A stretch of 64,000 nucleotides of DNA, from positions 1 through 64,000 of the forward strand of contig CAMCHQ010000006.1 in the NCBI GenBank assembly GCA_945874765.1, in the 5' to 3' direction. The number at the start of each line of letters is the position of its first letter. Position 1 is the first letter of the stretch. The notes under the pieces are model-generated. The model did no database searches and was not told the origin of the DNA. It saw only the letters and a list, made by a program, of their open reading frames with translations. A program made the position numbers and the translations under genes. Shown here piece by piece: positions 16,791 to 27,128 of this stretch. The stretch comes from an uncultured Clostridia bacterium. GTDB taxonomy: Bacteria; Bacillota; Clostridia; Oscillospirales; Acutalibacteraceae.

Positions 16791-19700
16791 ATGCCTAATA
16801 AATTTGAGCTGATTACAAAAGCATACAGTGATGGGTGTGCTGATGTAATTCGCTCCCCTCAAAATTGGTGTGAATTTCTTTCTTCTGCCTGCTATAATTA
16901 CCGCTTGCGTTTTGATGAACAACTCCTTATTTTCCTTCAAAGACCTGACGCAACGGCAGTTCTTGAATTTGAAAAGTGGAACAAGAGGTTTAACCGTAAA
17001 ATAAACCGAAACGCAAAAGGTATTGCAGTATTCGCAGATGTTGAAAGAACGAAAATAAAACACTACTTTGATATTTCCGATACTAACGAAAATGAATTAT
17101 CCCGCCCTGTCCCTATATGGAAATATAAGGACGAGTATGAGAATGATGTTATTGAAACACTTGAAAACACCTTCGGTACTTTAAGCAATAAAAACGATAT
17201 TGTTGATGCAGTAATGTCAGCCGCAGATAACGCAGTTGAGGACAATACCGTTGACTATATCGCAGAGCTGCCGAATATTAAGAATGACAGTTTTCTTGAA
17301 GAACTCGACGATGACAGTATTTCAACAATATATCGCAGAGTAATCAAAAACAGTGTTGCCTTTATGGTGCTTACAAGACTTGGAATAAATGCAAACGAGT
17401 ATTTCAGCCGTGAAGATTTTGAGGACGCAGTTAATTTCAATACTACCGAAACTCTTAATGCTCTCGGCTACGCAACAAGTGATATTACGGAAATAGCACT
17501 TAATGAAGTGTCAAAAACCGTACTGTCATTGGAAAAATCAAATCGCATAATTGCAAAAACCGAAAAGGCAGAATATATTAAAGCCGAAAACAAAAATATA
17601 GAAAGGAGTGTTTCAAATGACACAAATCACTTACAGAAAACAGGGCGAAGTGCAGATACCGAACTTGGTACTTCCGACACAGAAGAATTTGACATTGAGC
17701 AGATATGGTCAGTTGAGGAAAAAGTTTCTCAAGGAGGAGCATCGTCTGCTGTATTACAACCTTTTGACAACGGGCAAGCTCGACAGCCATCTGCAAGAGG
17801 TGGACGAGAGAGCGAAATCAATGGAGGAATCATTGATGAAGAAAATGTCAGTTCAGGAGGGCTTGACCGAAGAGCTGAAAGCAACCGACCAAATGGCTTG
17901 GGTGCAGGGAATGAACAACTTGAAACAGAGGGTGCAGGAAATCGTGATGAAAGAGGTAATTTACGCTCTGTAACTGATGAATTACCACCGTTTTTGGATA
18001 ATGATTTGATTATGGGTGTTCTTGAAAATTCCGATGATGATTTAGTTTATAAAAAATCGTTCATTGCGGAAAAATTCAAGGAATTGAGCGAAAGAGAAAG
18101 AATACCATTTACTCAAACTCTCTACGGTGGGCGTTTTACAGAATACAACATCAACAATACAATAGTCGGCTTAAAAGCAGAAAAGGACGGACTTCTTATG
18201 TACGAGGGAACTTACAAATCTCGCACAAAGGAGTCCGGTTTTTCTTGGGAAATTGTTGCAGAGCTTATTGGTCAGTTGATTGATAGCGGAAAATACCTGC
18301 CGAAAGAAAAGAAAGAACAGGAACAAGAACAATCTGCACAAATCGGTTTATTTGACTATGTTGCCGATATACCCGAAGAACAACATGTTGACGAAAGCAA
18401 TCAGGTTTCTTTATTTACCGACTTCGGTGTATCACAGCAGATTATTGATGAGGCTCTTTGTATCGGTGCCAATGATACAAACAGTACACTTGATATTGCG
18501 ATGTTCTTTCGTCGTGACAGAGGTACAGAGTACAATACTGAATTTCTTAAAAAACACTATAAAACTAACGGCGCAGGCTTTTATTTCAATAACGAACAGG
18601 TATCAGTTTGGTATAACGAAAACGGCTTTAATGTTGCAAAAGGCACTACTGCTCAAAAGCCTTCCGCTACCCATTTAACTTGGGAACAGGTTGCAAAGCG
18701 TATTCGTGCATTGCTTGATATGGGCAGATATATTCCACAGGAAAAACTTGATATGATTGATGACAGAGAATTATCCATTGTGTCCGACCGTATCATTGCT
18801 TTTGTTCGTGATATGGACGATGAAGAAAGCTCTGAATATTTACCGAGAGGTAAAAAGATTGTTGACAATGTTCTCGGCTATCCTGATGAAGTTGCTGCTC
18901 TAAAAGAGTATTTGTCGGACGGTAATAATAGTGTTGCATTATTTAGAGAATACTCAAAATTTGCAAAGGCTTATGAAAACGGAATGATTAATCTATATAA
19001 ATACAATTACGAATATTCCGTGCCTTATGTATATGAAGTATTCAAGGGTATGCAAATTGAGCCTATCAATTTCAAAACTGCTGATGATTTTAACCCTAAC
19101 AGGCAATACTTTATTTCAAACGATGAAATTGATAATTTCCTTCGCAGAGGAAAAAGCAGTGCCGAAAGCAGATTTAGGATATACACAGGATTTGTCAGCA
19201 GACCTGAACGAGCAGACAGGGTAAAATTCATCAAGGATTATTACGGTTTAAGCGGCTCTTATTCGGGCAATGACAATTTAGATAGCTCTCCAAAAGGTTT
19301 AACAATAAGTCACGGCAATATAATGGAGCCATACGCAAAGGTAGTCTTAAAATGGAGTCAGGTTGAAAAGCATATTGATGATATGATTAAAAACAACCGT
19401 TTCTTTTATGACAGCGACTTTGACGAATTGCAGAACATATACAAAAGAGATATATCATATTCAGTCGAGAGTTTTTTCAATGACCTGCCTGATGAATATG
19501 CTAAACCGTACCCAAAGGAAACCGAAACATACAATATAAGCTATGTAGTTCGTGACAAACTCGATAATCCGCAGGAGCTTGACAACATTGAAAAAATGAT
19601 GTCTGATGCAATGGATTTGATGGGCGAGGATTACAACGGTTATAAGTATCGTAAACAGGAATATGATGATTTTGTTGCTTTCAAAAACGGTACTTATGCT

Positions 19701-22700
19701 CCGTATAAGGTGCCTGAAAAGGCACAGCCAAAGCCACCGCATACATTTACAAGCAAATTCAGTAAGCCTGCCGAAAATGAAACTGCTTTACCTGAATGGC
19801 TTACCGAATACCGTGAAATCAAGGCAGAAAACCCACAGGCTATTGTTTTCTATCAGCAGGGCGATTTTTATGAAGCCTTTGAACAGGACGCAGTAAAAGT
19901 CGCTAATGAGCTTGACCTCGTTTTAACAGGCAGACACATAAATGAGAATACAGGCGAACGCATTGCAATGTGCGGTTTTCCTAAACATTCGCTTGATAAG
20001 TATATGAAACACTTTGTGGATAAGGGATATAAAATTGCAGTATCTTCTCTTGAAAATGACGAAAGGAAAACAATTTGGTATGCTCCCGATTATCCCGAAA
20101 ATGTGCAAAAAGCTCTTGACCTTATAGCAAAATACAAAAAGGACGAGTTTGGGTATGACGATGACGCACCTTATGAAGATTTGTCCGATATTGGTCTTGC
20201 TTTCACAAGCACCGATGACGGTGAGTTTGATATTGATGTAGGTGTTGACCTTGTTAATTTCTGTATTACTCAAAGAGTGGGCGGAACTGTAACCAATGAA
20301 AGAAAGTACAACTCTCTTGATGAACTTATCACAAATGAGCTTGAGAGCCTTTCTTTTGATGATTTGGTTTTCCTTGATGAAAATACCTTAAAAGCAATTA
20401 AAAGTCGTGATACGGACGATATAAAAGCTCCTGTAATCAGGCAAAATGACCTTGCAACAAGGCTTGTTGACTTCATAAAAAACACCGATTTTTATGATTA
20501 TCAAGATAATCTGCAAATCGGCGAAACTGATGAAGATGCGATAGAAGATATGTCAAAACATATTGGTGACAAAACATTCTGTGAAGGTGTCATATCGTAT
20601 CTCACGGATTATGTTGCAATGGAAAGTACTGACTTACATGAATCAAAGGCTATGGACGGTGTACTTGATTTAGATAATGAAAATGTACTTAATAAGCATC
20701 AATTATTGCTTACCGACCTTATTAAGCATACAAATGAACTCGAAAATCAAGAGATTACACCTGCATTTCAAGCACCGCCAAAAGCAAACCCATATACTTT
20801 TGATTTGCACCCTGAGATACCGATTGCCGACAGACACAATTATAACTTTGCCGAAAAAGAAATTGAAACAGTTGGCAAAAAAGAGCGTTTCCGTAGAAAT
20901 ATGGAGGCTATCCGAGTTCTTAAAGAGTGCGAATTTGACAATCGCTTTGCAACACCTGAAGAACAAGAGATTTTATCAGGCTATGTCGGTTGGGGTGGCA
21001 TTTCAGAGGCATTTGATGAAAACAACGATGCGTGGGCAGACGAATTCCGGGAATTATATGCTGCCCTTTCTCCTACCGAATATGAGGCGGCAAGAAGAAG
21101 TACGCTGACAGCCTTTTATACCCCACAGCCTGTTATATCTGCTATCTACAAAGCACTTGATAAATTAGGCTTTAAGCAGGGTAATATTCTTGAGCCTTGT
21201 TGTGCAATCGGTAATTTTATCGGTATGCTCCCTCAAAATATGCAGGATAGTAAAATCTACGGTGTTGAGATCGACAATATCTCGGCAGGTATCGCACAAC
21301 AGCTTTATCAAAAGTCATCTATTATGACGGCTCCCTTTGAAAAGGCTGAACTTCCCGACAGCTTCTTTGATGCAGTTGTGGGCAATGTGCCTTTCGGAGA
21401 TTTTTCACTTGCCGATAAAAAGTACGATAAGTACCATTTCCTTATCCACGATTACTTCTTTGCCAAGTCCCTCGATAAGTTAAGACCGGGTGGAGTTATG
21501 TGTCTTGTAACTTCCAAAGGTACTATGGACAAAGAAAACTCCGACGTGCGTAGATATATTGCACAGAGAGCAGAGCTTCTCGGTGCAATAAGACTTCCTG
21601 ACAACACCTTTAAGGGCAACGCAGGTACAGAGGTAACATCGGATATTCTCATACTTCAAAAGCGTGACAGAGTGGTTGATATTGAACCCGATTGGTTATT
21701 CCTTGACGAAAATGCTAACGGAATACGAATGAATAAGTATTTTGTTGAGCATCCCGATATGGTACTCGGCGAAATGGTTATGCAATCAGGAAGATTTAAG
21801 CCTGAAAGTGCTTGTAAAGCCTATGAGGACAGAACTCTTGAGGAACAACTCGATATTGCCGTACAAAACATAAATGGCGAAATCACGGAATACACCATTG
21901 AAGATGTTGAGGAAAACGAGGTAAACTATATCCCTGCCGACCCTAATGTACGCAACTATTCCTTTACCGTTGTGGACGGCACTATCTATTACCGAGAAAA
22001 CTCGGTTATGCGAGAGGTAGAAACCTCCGAAACAGGTAAGAACAGAATTAAGGGTATGATTGAAATAAGGGACTGTGTTAAAAATCTTCTTGAAATGCAG
22101 ACCAATGATTACCCCGACTATGATATTGAAAAAGAGCAGCACAGACTTAACGAAATATATGATAAATTCGTTAAAAAGTATGGATATATTAACAGTAGAG
22201 GTAACTCAACAGCCTTTTCCGATGACAGCTCATATTTCCTTATCTGTTCTCTTGAAGTATTCAAAAATGACGAATTTGAACGCAAGGCTGATATATTCAC
22301 AAAACGAACTATTAAGCGGCATATTGCTAAAACTCACGCAGATACCTCCATTGAGGCTTACGGTATCTCAATAGGCGAAAAAGCAAAAATTGATATGCCC
22401 TTTATGTGTCAGCTTACAGGGAAAAGCGAGGAGGAGATATTCGTTGATTTGAATGGCGTAATTTTCCTTAACCCCGACTATGACGAAAACAACAAGGGTG
22501 TATCAAAGTATTTACCTGCTGATGAATACCTGTCGGGAAATGTTCGCAGAAAGCTCCGTCAGGCAAGAGAGATAGCTGAGAATGACGATAGATTTGCGGT
22601 TAATGTCGACGCACTCGAAAAGGTACAGCCTGTTGACTTAAAAGCAACCGAAATTGAAGTACATCTCGGTGTTACTTGGTTGCCTATTGAAATCATTAAC

Positions 22701-25673
22701 AAGTTTATGTATGAAACCTTTAATACATCTTATTACGCAAGAGGAGCAATTAAAGTGCATTACAATGAGCTTGCTAATGTATGGAATATAGAACACAAGG
22801 CGGCTGACAACACAAATCTTACCGTCACTCAAAAATACGGCACAAGCAGAAAGAACGCTTATCATATTCTCGAAGCAACACTTAATCTTCGTAATGTTCG
22901 TGTCTTTGATTATGAGGAGGACGAGAACGGAAAAAGAGTTGCAATACTCAACAAAAAAGAAACTGCCATAGCACAATCTAAACAAGAGCTTATTAAGCAG
23001 GCTTTCAAGAATTGGATATGGAAAGACCCCGATAGGCGTGAATATCTCTGCAAGCTCTACAACGAAAAGTTTAACAGTATTCGTCCTCGTGAGTATGACG
23101 GAAGTCATATTGTTTTTGAGGGAATGAATCCTGAAATAACTTTGAGAAAGCATCAGCAGGACGCAGTTGCAAGAGGACTTTACGGAGGTAATACGCTCCT
23201 CGCTCATTGCGTAGGTGCAGGTAAAACATACACTATGGCTGCAACAGCTATGGAGAGTAAAAGACTTGGTTTATGCTCCAAGTCTTTATTTGTTGTACCT
23301 AATCATCTTGTATCACAATGGGCAAGTGAATTTTTAACTCTTTATCCTTCTGCAAAGATTCTTGCCACAACTAAAAAGGACTTTGAAACAAAGAACAGAA
23401 AAAAGTTTTGCGGCAGGATTGCAACGGGAGATTATGACGCAATCATAATCGGTCATTCACAGTTTGAAAAGATACCTGTGAGCATAGGCAGACAGATGTT
23501 TACTCTGCAAAAACAAATTGATGAAATTATTGAAGGAATTTCCGAATTAAAGGCAAGCAACGGCGAAAGGTTTTCCGTAAAGCAGTTGGAGGCTACGAAA
23601 ACAAGGCTTGAGACTAAGCTTAAAAAGCTCAATGACCAAAGCGACAAGGACGATGTAGTAACCTTTGAAGAACTCGGTGTTGACCGCCTTTTCGTTGATG
23701 AGGCACACTACTACAAAAACCTTTTTGTGTATTCAAAAATGCGAAATGTAGGCGGCATATCACAGGTTGAGGCAAACAAGTCAAGCGATATGTTTATGAA
23801 GTGCCAATACCTTGACGAGCTTACAGACAGCAAGGGTATAACCTTTGCTACGGGTACACCGATAAGCAATTCAATGGTTGAACTTTACACAATGCAACGA
23901 TACTTGCAGTACGATTTATTGAGAGAGTACGGTTATGTCAATTTTGACAGTTGGGCGGCTCAATACGGCGAAACAGTAACTACTATTGAGCTTACGCCGG
24001 AGGGAACGGGATACCGTTCAAAAGTCCGTTTTGCAAGGTTTAACAACCTGCCTGAGCTTATGTCAATGTTCAAGGAGTGTGCGGATATACAGACCTCGGA
24101 TATGCTCAAACTTCCCGTACCGAATGTTGAGCATCACAACATTTCCGTTAAGCCATCAGAGTTCCAAGTCGAAATGGTTGAACAACTCGGAGAACGAGCC
24201 GAAAAGATAAGGGCAGGAGATGTTAAGCCGTATGTGGATAATATGCTAAATATTACTAATGACGGCAGAAAGCTCGCACTTGACCAAAGGCTTATTAACC
24301 CAACACTTCCCGACTTTGAGGGAAGTAAGGTAAATGAATGTGTGAGAAATGTTTATGACGTTTGGGCAGAAAATTCCGATAAAAAGTCAACTCAACTTGT
24401 CTTTTGCGACCTTTCTACACCGACAACAAAAGGCTCGGTTGAGGTAACAGATGCAGAGGTAACGGATAACGAGGATATTCCCGAAACATTCAAAAACATC
24501 TATGTTGATATTCGCAATAAGCTGATTGCAAAAGGTGTTCCTGCCGAAGAAATAGCTTTCATTCACGAGGCTAACAACGATAAGCAAAAGGCAGATTTAT
24601 TTGCCAAAGTTCGTGCAGGTAAAGTTCGTGTTTTGCTCGGCTCAACACAGAAAATGGGTGCAGGTACTAATGTTCAGGATAAGATAATTGCCTCACATGA
24701 TATTGATTGCCCTTGGCGTCCTTCCGACCTTGAACAGAGAGCAGGAAGAACAGTTAGACAAGGCAACGAAAACGATACCGTTCATCTGTACCGATATGTA
24801 ACCGAGAATACCTTTGACGCATATTTGTATCAGCTCGTGGAAACAAAGCAGAAATTTGTCGGTCAGGTAATGACAAGCAAAACCCCTGTTCGTTCCATTG
24901 AAGATGTTGACGAGGCGGCTCTTTCCTATGCCGAAATTAAGATGCTTGCAACAGGCAATCCTCACATTAAAGAGAAAATGGATTTGGATATGCAGGTGCA
25001 AAATCTTAAAATGCTCCAAAGCAATTACTACTCCGAAAGATTTGATCTTGAGGATAAGGTTACAAGAGAATACCCACAGGATATTGCAAGATACACCTCG
25101 CAGATAAAGGCTCTCAAAGTTGATATTGAAACTGCAAATAAAACCCTTAAAGCGTCTGCCGATTACTTCAACGGTATGGATATTAACGGTGAGCATTACA
25201 CCGAAAAGAAAGCCGCAGGCGAGGCAATTATCCGCATTATGAAGTCTTTTAAGAACTCATTGGAAACATTGCCTGTGGGCAGTTACAGAGGCTTTACGAT
25301 GGAAATGTATATTTCAAAAGGCTTTCGTTTAGAGTATATTCTTGCTATTCGTGGTGCAATGACACACACGATAAATCTCGGTACAGACGCACTCGGCAAC
25401 ATAACCCGTATAGACAACTGTATTGACCATTTGGCAGGCGATTTGGAAAAGGCTGAAAAGAAACTTGCCGAAACAGAAAAACAGCTTGAAATTGCCAAAG
25501 AAAGCCTCAAGGAGCCGTTCTCTCGTGAGGAAGAACTCCAAGAAAAACAGGCTCGTCTTAACGAACTCAACGCCCTGCTTAATGTTGATAAAAGGGACAA
25601 TGAATTCTGTGACGAAGAGCCTGATGAGAGCGAAATAAAACAGCCTAAAAGAGAAAGGAACATAGAACGATAA
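16791..25673 (+). CDS. Giant ICE protein: N6-adenine methylase-like + SNF2/DEAH helicase with embedded MutS domain-I-like segment
   Basis: ILEPCCAIGNFIGMLP (SAM motif I), VVGNVPFG (NPPF-like), LLAHCVGAGKTYTMAA (Walker A), LFVDEAHYYKN (DEAH), QRAGRTVRQGN; FYQQGDFYEAFEQDAVKVANELDLVLTGR (MutS I-like). Confidence 0.9.
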   Translation: MPNKFELITKAYSDGCADVIRSPQNWCEFLSSACYNYRLRFDEQLLIFLQRPDATAVLEFEKWNKRFNRKINRNAKGIAVFADVERTKIKHYFDISDTNENELSRPVPIWKYKDEYENDVIETLENTFGTLSNKNDIVDAVMSAADNAVEDNTVDYIAELPNIKNDSFLEELDDDSISTIYRRVIKNSVAFMVLTRLGINANEYFSREDFEDAVNFNTTETLNALGYATSDITEIALNEVSKTVLSLEKSNRIIAKTEKAEYIKAENKNIERSVSNDTNHLQKTGRSADTELGTSDTEEFDIEQIWSVEEKVSQGGASSAVLQPFDNGQARQPSARGGRESEINGGIIDEENVSSGGLDRRAESNRPNGLGAGNEQLETEGAGNRDERGNLRSVTDELPPFLDNDLIMGVLENSDDDLVYKKSFIAEKFKELSERERIPFTQTLYGGRFTEYNINNTIVGLKAEKDGLLMYEGTYKSRTKESGFSWEIVAELIGQLIDSGKYLPKEKKEQEQEQSAQIGLFDYVADIPEEQHVDESNQVSLFTDFGVSQQIIDEALCIGANDTNSTLDIAMFFRRDRGTEYNTEFLKKHYKTNGAGFYFNNEQVSVWYNENGFNVAKGTTAQKPSATHLTWEQVAKRIRALLDMGRYIPQEKLDMIDDRELSIVSDRIIAFVRDMDDEESSEYLPRGKKIVDNVLGYPDEVAALKEYLSDGNNSVALFREYSKFAKAYENGMINLYKYNYEYSVPYVYEVFKGMQIEPINFKTADDFNPNRQYFISNDEIDNFLRRGKSSAESRFRIYTGFVSRPERADRVKFIKDYYGLSGSYSGNDNLDSSPKGLTISHGNIMEPYAKVVLKWSQVEKHIDDMIKNNRFFYDSDFDELQNIYKRDISYSVESFFNDLPDEYAKPYPKETETYNISYVVRDKLDNPQELDNIEKMMSDAMDLMGEDYNGYKYRKQEYDDFVAFKNGTYAPYKVPEKAQPKPPHTFTSKFSKPAENETALPEWLTEYREIKAENPQAIVFYQQGDFYEAFEQDAVKVANELDLVLTGRHINENTGERIAMCGFPKHSLDKYMKHFVDKGYKIAVSSLENDERKTIWYAPDYPENVQKALDLIAKYKKDEFGYDDDAPYEDLSDIGLAFTSTDDGEFDIDVGVDLVNFCITQRVGGTVTNERKYNSLDELITNELESLSFDDLVFLDENTLKAIKSRDTDDIKAPVIRQNDLATRLVDFIKNTDFYDYQDNLQIGETDEDAIEDMSKHIGDKTFCEGVISYLTDYVAMESTDLHESKAMDGVLDLDNENVLNKHQLLLTDLIKHTNELENQEITPAFQAPPKANPYTFDLHPEIPIADRHNYNFAEKEIETVGKKERFRRNMEAIRVLKECEFDNRFATPEEQEILSGYVGWGGISEAFDENNDAWADEFRELYAALSPTEYEAARRSTLTAFYTPQPVISAIYKALDKLGFKQGNILEPCCAIGNFIGMLPQNMQDSKIYGVEIDNISAGIAQQLYQKSSIMTAPFEKAELPDSFFDAVVGNVPFGDFSLADKKYDKYHFLIHDYFFAKSLDKLRPGGVMCLVTSKGTMDKENSDVRRYIAQRAELLGAIRLPDNTFKGNAGTEVTSDILILQKRDRVVDIEPDWLFLDENANGIRMNKYFVEHPDMVLGEMVMQSGRFKPESACKAYEDRTLEEQLDIAVQNINGEITEYTIEDVEENEVNYIPADPNVRNYSFTVVDGTIYYRENSVMREVETSETGKNRIKGMIEIRDCVKNLLEMQTNDYPDYDIEKEQHRLNEIYDKFVKKYGYINSRGNSTAFSDDSSYFLICSLEVFKNDEFERKADIFTKRTIKRHIAKTHADTSIEAYGISIGEKAKIDMPFMCQLTGKSEEEIFVDLNGVIFLNPDYDENNKGVSKYLPADEYLSGNVRRKLRQAREIAENDDRFAVNVDALEKVQPVDLKATEIEVHLGVTWLPIEIINKFMYETFNTSYYARGAIKVHYNELANVWNIEHKAADNTNLTVTQKYGTSRKNAYHILEATLNLRNVRVFDYEEDENGKRVAILNKKETAIAQSKQELIKQAFKNWIWKDPDRREYLCKLYNEKFNSIRPREYDGSHIVFEGMNPEITLRKHQQDAVARGLYGGNTLLAHCVGAGKTYTMAATAMESKRLGLCSKSLFVVPNHLVSQWASEFLTLYPSAKILATTKKDFETKNRKKFCGRIATGDYDAIIIGHSQFEKIPVSIGRQMFTLQKQIDEIIEGISELKASNGERFSVKQLEATKTRLETKLKKLNDQSDKDDVVTFEELGVDRLFVDEAHYYKNLFVYSKMRNVGGISQVEANKSSDMFMKCQYLDELTDSKGITFATGTPISNSMVELYTMQRYLQYDLLREYGYVNFDSWAAQYGETVTTIELTPEGTGYRSKVRFARFNNLPELMSMFKECADIQTSDMLKLPVPNVEHHNISVKPSEFQVEMVEQLGERAEKIRAGDVKPYVDNMLNITNDGRKLALDQRLINPTLPDFEGSKVNECVRNVYDVWAENSDKKSTQLVFCDLSTPTTKGSVEVTDAEVTDNEDIPETFKNIYVDIRNKLIAKGVPAEEIAFIHEANNDKQKADLFAKVRAGKVRVLLGSTQKMGAGTNVQDKIIASHDIDCPWRPSDLEQRAGRTVRQGNENDTVHLYRYVTENTFDAYLYQLVETKQKFVGQVMTSKTPVRSIEDVDEAALSYAEIKMLATGNPHIKEKMDLDMQVQNLKMLQSNYYSERFDLEDKVTREYPQDIARYTSQIKALKVDIETANKTLKASADYFNGMDINGEHYTEKKAAGEAIIRIMKSFKNSLETLPVGSYRGFTMEMYISKGFRLEYILAIRGAMTHTINLGTDALGNITRIDNCIDHLAGDLEKAEKKLAETEKQLEIAKESLKEPFSREEELQEKQARLNELNALLNVDKRDNEFCDEEPDESEIKQPKRERNIER
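17617..17973 (+). CDS. tnpV: TnpV-like transposon-encoded protein nested in an alternative frame inside the giant ORF
   Basis: MTQITYRKQGEVQIPNLVLPTQKNLTLSRYGQLRKKFLKEEHRLLYYNLLTTGKLDSHLQEVDERA...LTEELKATDQMAWVQGMNNLKQRVQEIVMKEVIYAL; GAAAGGAG SD before ATG. Confidence 0.75.
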   Translation: MTQITYRKQGEVQIPNLVLPTQKNLTLSRYGQLRKKFLKEEHRLLYYNLLTTGKLDSHLQEVDERAKSMEESLMKKMSVQEGLTEELKATDQMAWVQGMNNLKQRVQEIVMKEVIYAL

Positions 25674-25677
25674 TGAA

Positions 25678-25714
25678 GATTAGCCGACTGTATTTTTATA
25701 AGTCGGCTATTTTT
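25678..25714 (+). terminator. Intrinsic terminator
   Basis: TAGCCGACT...AGTCGGCTATTTTTT. Confidence 0.8.
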
Positions 25715-25728
25715 TATCGTTTACGGAG

Positions 25729-26100
25729 GTGTTTTTAATGACAAAAAATGAAATGTTAAATCAAAAAGTCTGTGATAAAATGCAGGCTGAACTCGACGAA
25801 TTTATTGCCGAACTTAAAACTAAATCATCATCAGAGATTATTGAATGTGCCTATGAACTTATATACAAAGAGGACATTTTACAGAGCTTTGATTTTGATA
25901 TTCGGGGTAATAACCCACTAACAAATGAACAGGCAAAGGCTTTGCTTTCTCTTAAAAATCCTCTTGATTATCTCTATCAGGAATGGGTTGAATATGATGG
26001 CTCTATACTGGATACCCTGCGTTTAAGTAATGATTTTGCTATTGATAAGCAGATTGAACATATTAAATCACGAGCCGAAAGGGAAAGAGAGTGCAGGTAG
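25729..26100 (+). CDS. ICE hypothetical protein
   Basis: ORF in operon, start near 25738 after GGAGG. Confidence 0.65.
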   Translation: MFLMTKNEMLNQKVCDKMQAELDEFIAELKTKSSSEIIECAYELIYKEDILQSFDFDIRGNNPLTNEQAKALLSLKNPLDYLYQEWVEYDGSILDTLRLSNDFAIDKQIEHIKSRAERERECR

Positions 26101-27128
26101 TTATGCCATATTACAGCAGAGAAATTATTGACAAAATAAGGGATATAGACTTGCTGACTTATCTTGAAAATTATGAGCCTAATGAGCTTGTAAAACTTAA
26201 CGAGCGAATGTACTCAACAAGAGAACACGACAGTTTGAAAATATCAAACGGTATGTGGTGTTGGTGGAGCAGAAGAATAGGCGGCAAGTCTGCTCTTGAT
26301 TTTTTAATTAAGGTAAGAGGTATGAAATTTGTTGATGCAGTAAGTCTGTTGCTGAACAAAACTGCTATTCAACCGCCTATCTATTCAAAGCCTTTGGCTG
26401 TACCAAAAGCCAAGAAACTTATCTTGCCTGGAAAGGCAACAGACAATAGCCGTCTTGCTTTGTACTTGCAGAAGGACAGAGGAATTAATGAAGAAATAGT
26501 TGAATATTGCATCAAAAACAACCTGATATATGAGGGATTATATAAGAGTGAAAAGTCGGATAAAGTATTCCGAAATGCAGTCTTTGTAGGCTATGATTCA
26601 TCAGGTCAGGCAAAGTATGCTGCATACCGTAGCCTTAACAAAAGCAGGTACATGGGTGATTGCTCCGGCAGTACAAAGGAGTATTCTTTTCGGCTCGGTG
26701 CAAACAAAGACAGTAACGAGCTGCATCTGTTTGAATGTGCAATAGACGCCCTATCATTTGCAACTTTGCTTAAAATGAAAGGTCATAATTGGCAGGAATA
26801 CAACCTTATTTCCCTTTCAGGAGTGTACCAACCGAAAGAGCAAATTGAGGAAAGTACGGTACCTATCGCACTTGCCAATTATCTTAAAGAAAACCCAAAT
26901 ATAAACACAGTAAAACTGCATTTGGATAACGATTATACAGGCAGAATGGCAACAAAAGCCCTGCAAGTTATTCTACCTAAAAATATAAAAGTCATTGACA
27001 AACCCGTTAAGTACGGCAAAGATGTCAATGACTTTTTGCTTATCAAAAAAGGCATCTTGAAGCCTTTCAAATACAATTGGAGGAACGAGAAAAATGTCAA
27101 AAAAGAAAGTTTATGCCCTACTCGTTGA
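26091..27128 (+). CDS. TOPRIM/DUF3991-type primase-like protein
   Basis: SRRIGGKSALDFLIKVRGMKFVDAVSLLL; LHLFECAIDALSFATLL; VKLHLDNDYTGRMATKAL TOPRIM DxD-like motif. Confidence 0.85.
   Translation: MQVVMPYYSREIIDKIRDIDLLTYLENYEPNELVKLNERMYSTREHDSLKISNGMWCWWSRRIGGKSALDFLIKVRGMKFVDAVSLLLNKTAIQPPIYSKPLAVPKAKKLILPGKATDNSRLALYLQKDRGINEEIVEYCIKNNLIYEGLYKSEKSDKVFRNAVFVGYDSSGQAKYAAYRSLNKSRYMGDCSGSTKEYSFRLGANKDSNELHLFECAIDALSFATLLKMKGHNWQEYNLISLSGVYQPKEQIEESTVPIALANYLKENPNINTVKLHLDNDYTGRMATKALQVILPKNIKVIDKPVKYGKDVNDFLLIKKGILKPFKYNWRNEKNVKKESLCPTR

Noticed and set aside
20677-21108. 143-aa plus-strand alternative-frame ORF inside the giant gene
   Set aside because: Unlike the TnpV frame, no convincing SD and no recognised family
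22638-23207. 189-aa minus-strand ORF inside the giant gene
   Set aside because: Antisense open frame within well-supported coding sequence; no SD or recognisable domain
25678-25714. Possible transposon end/inverted repeat after the giant gene
   Set aside because: Typical intrinsic terminator with T-tract and no partner repeat elsewhere
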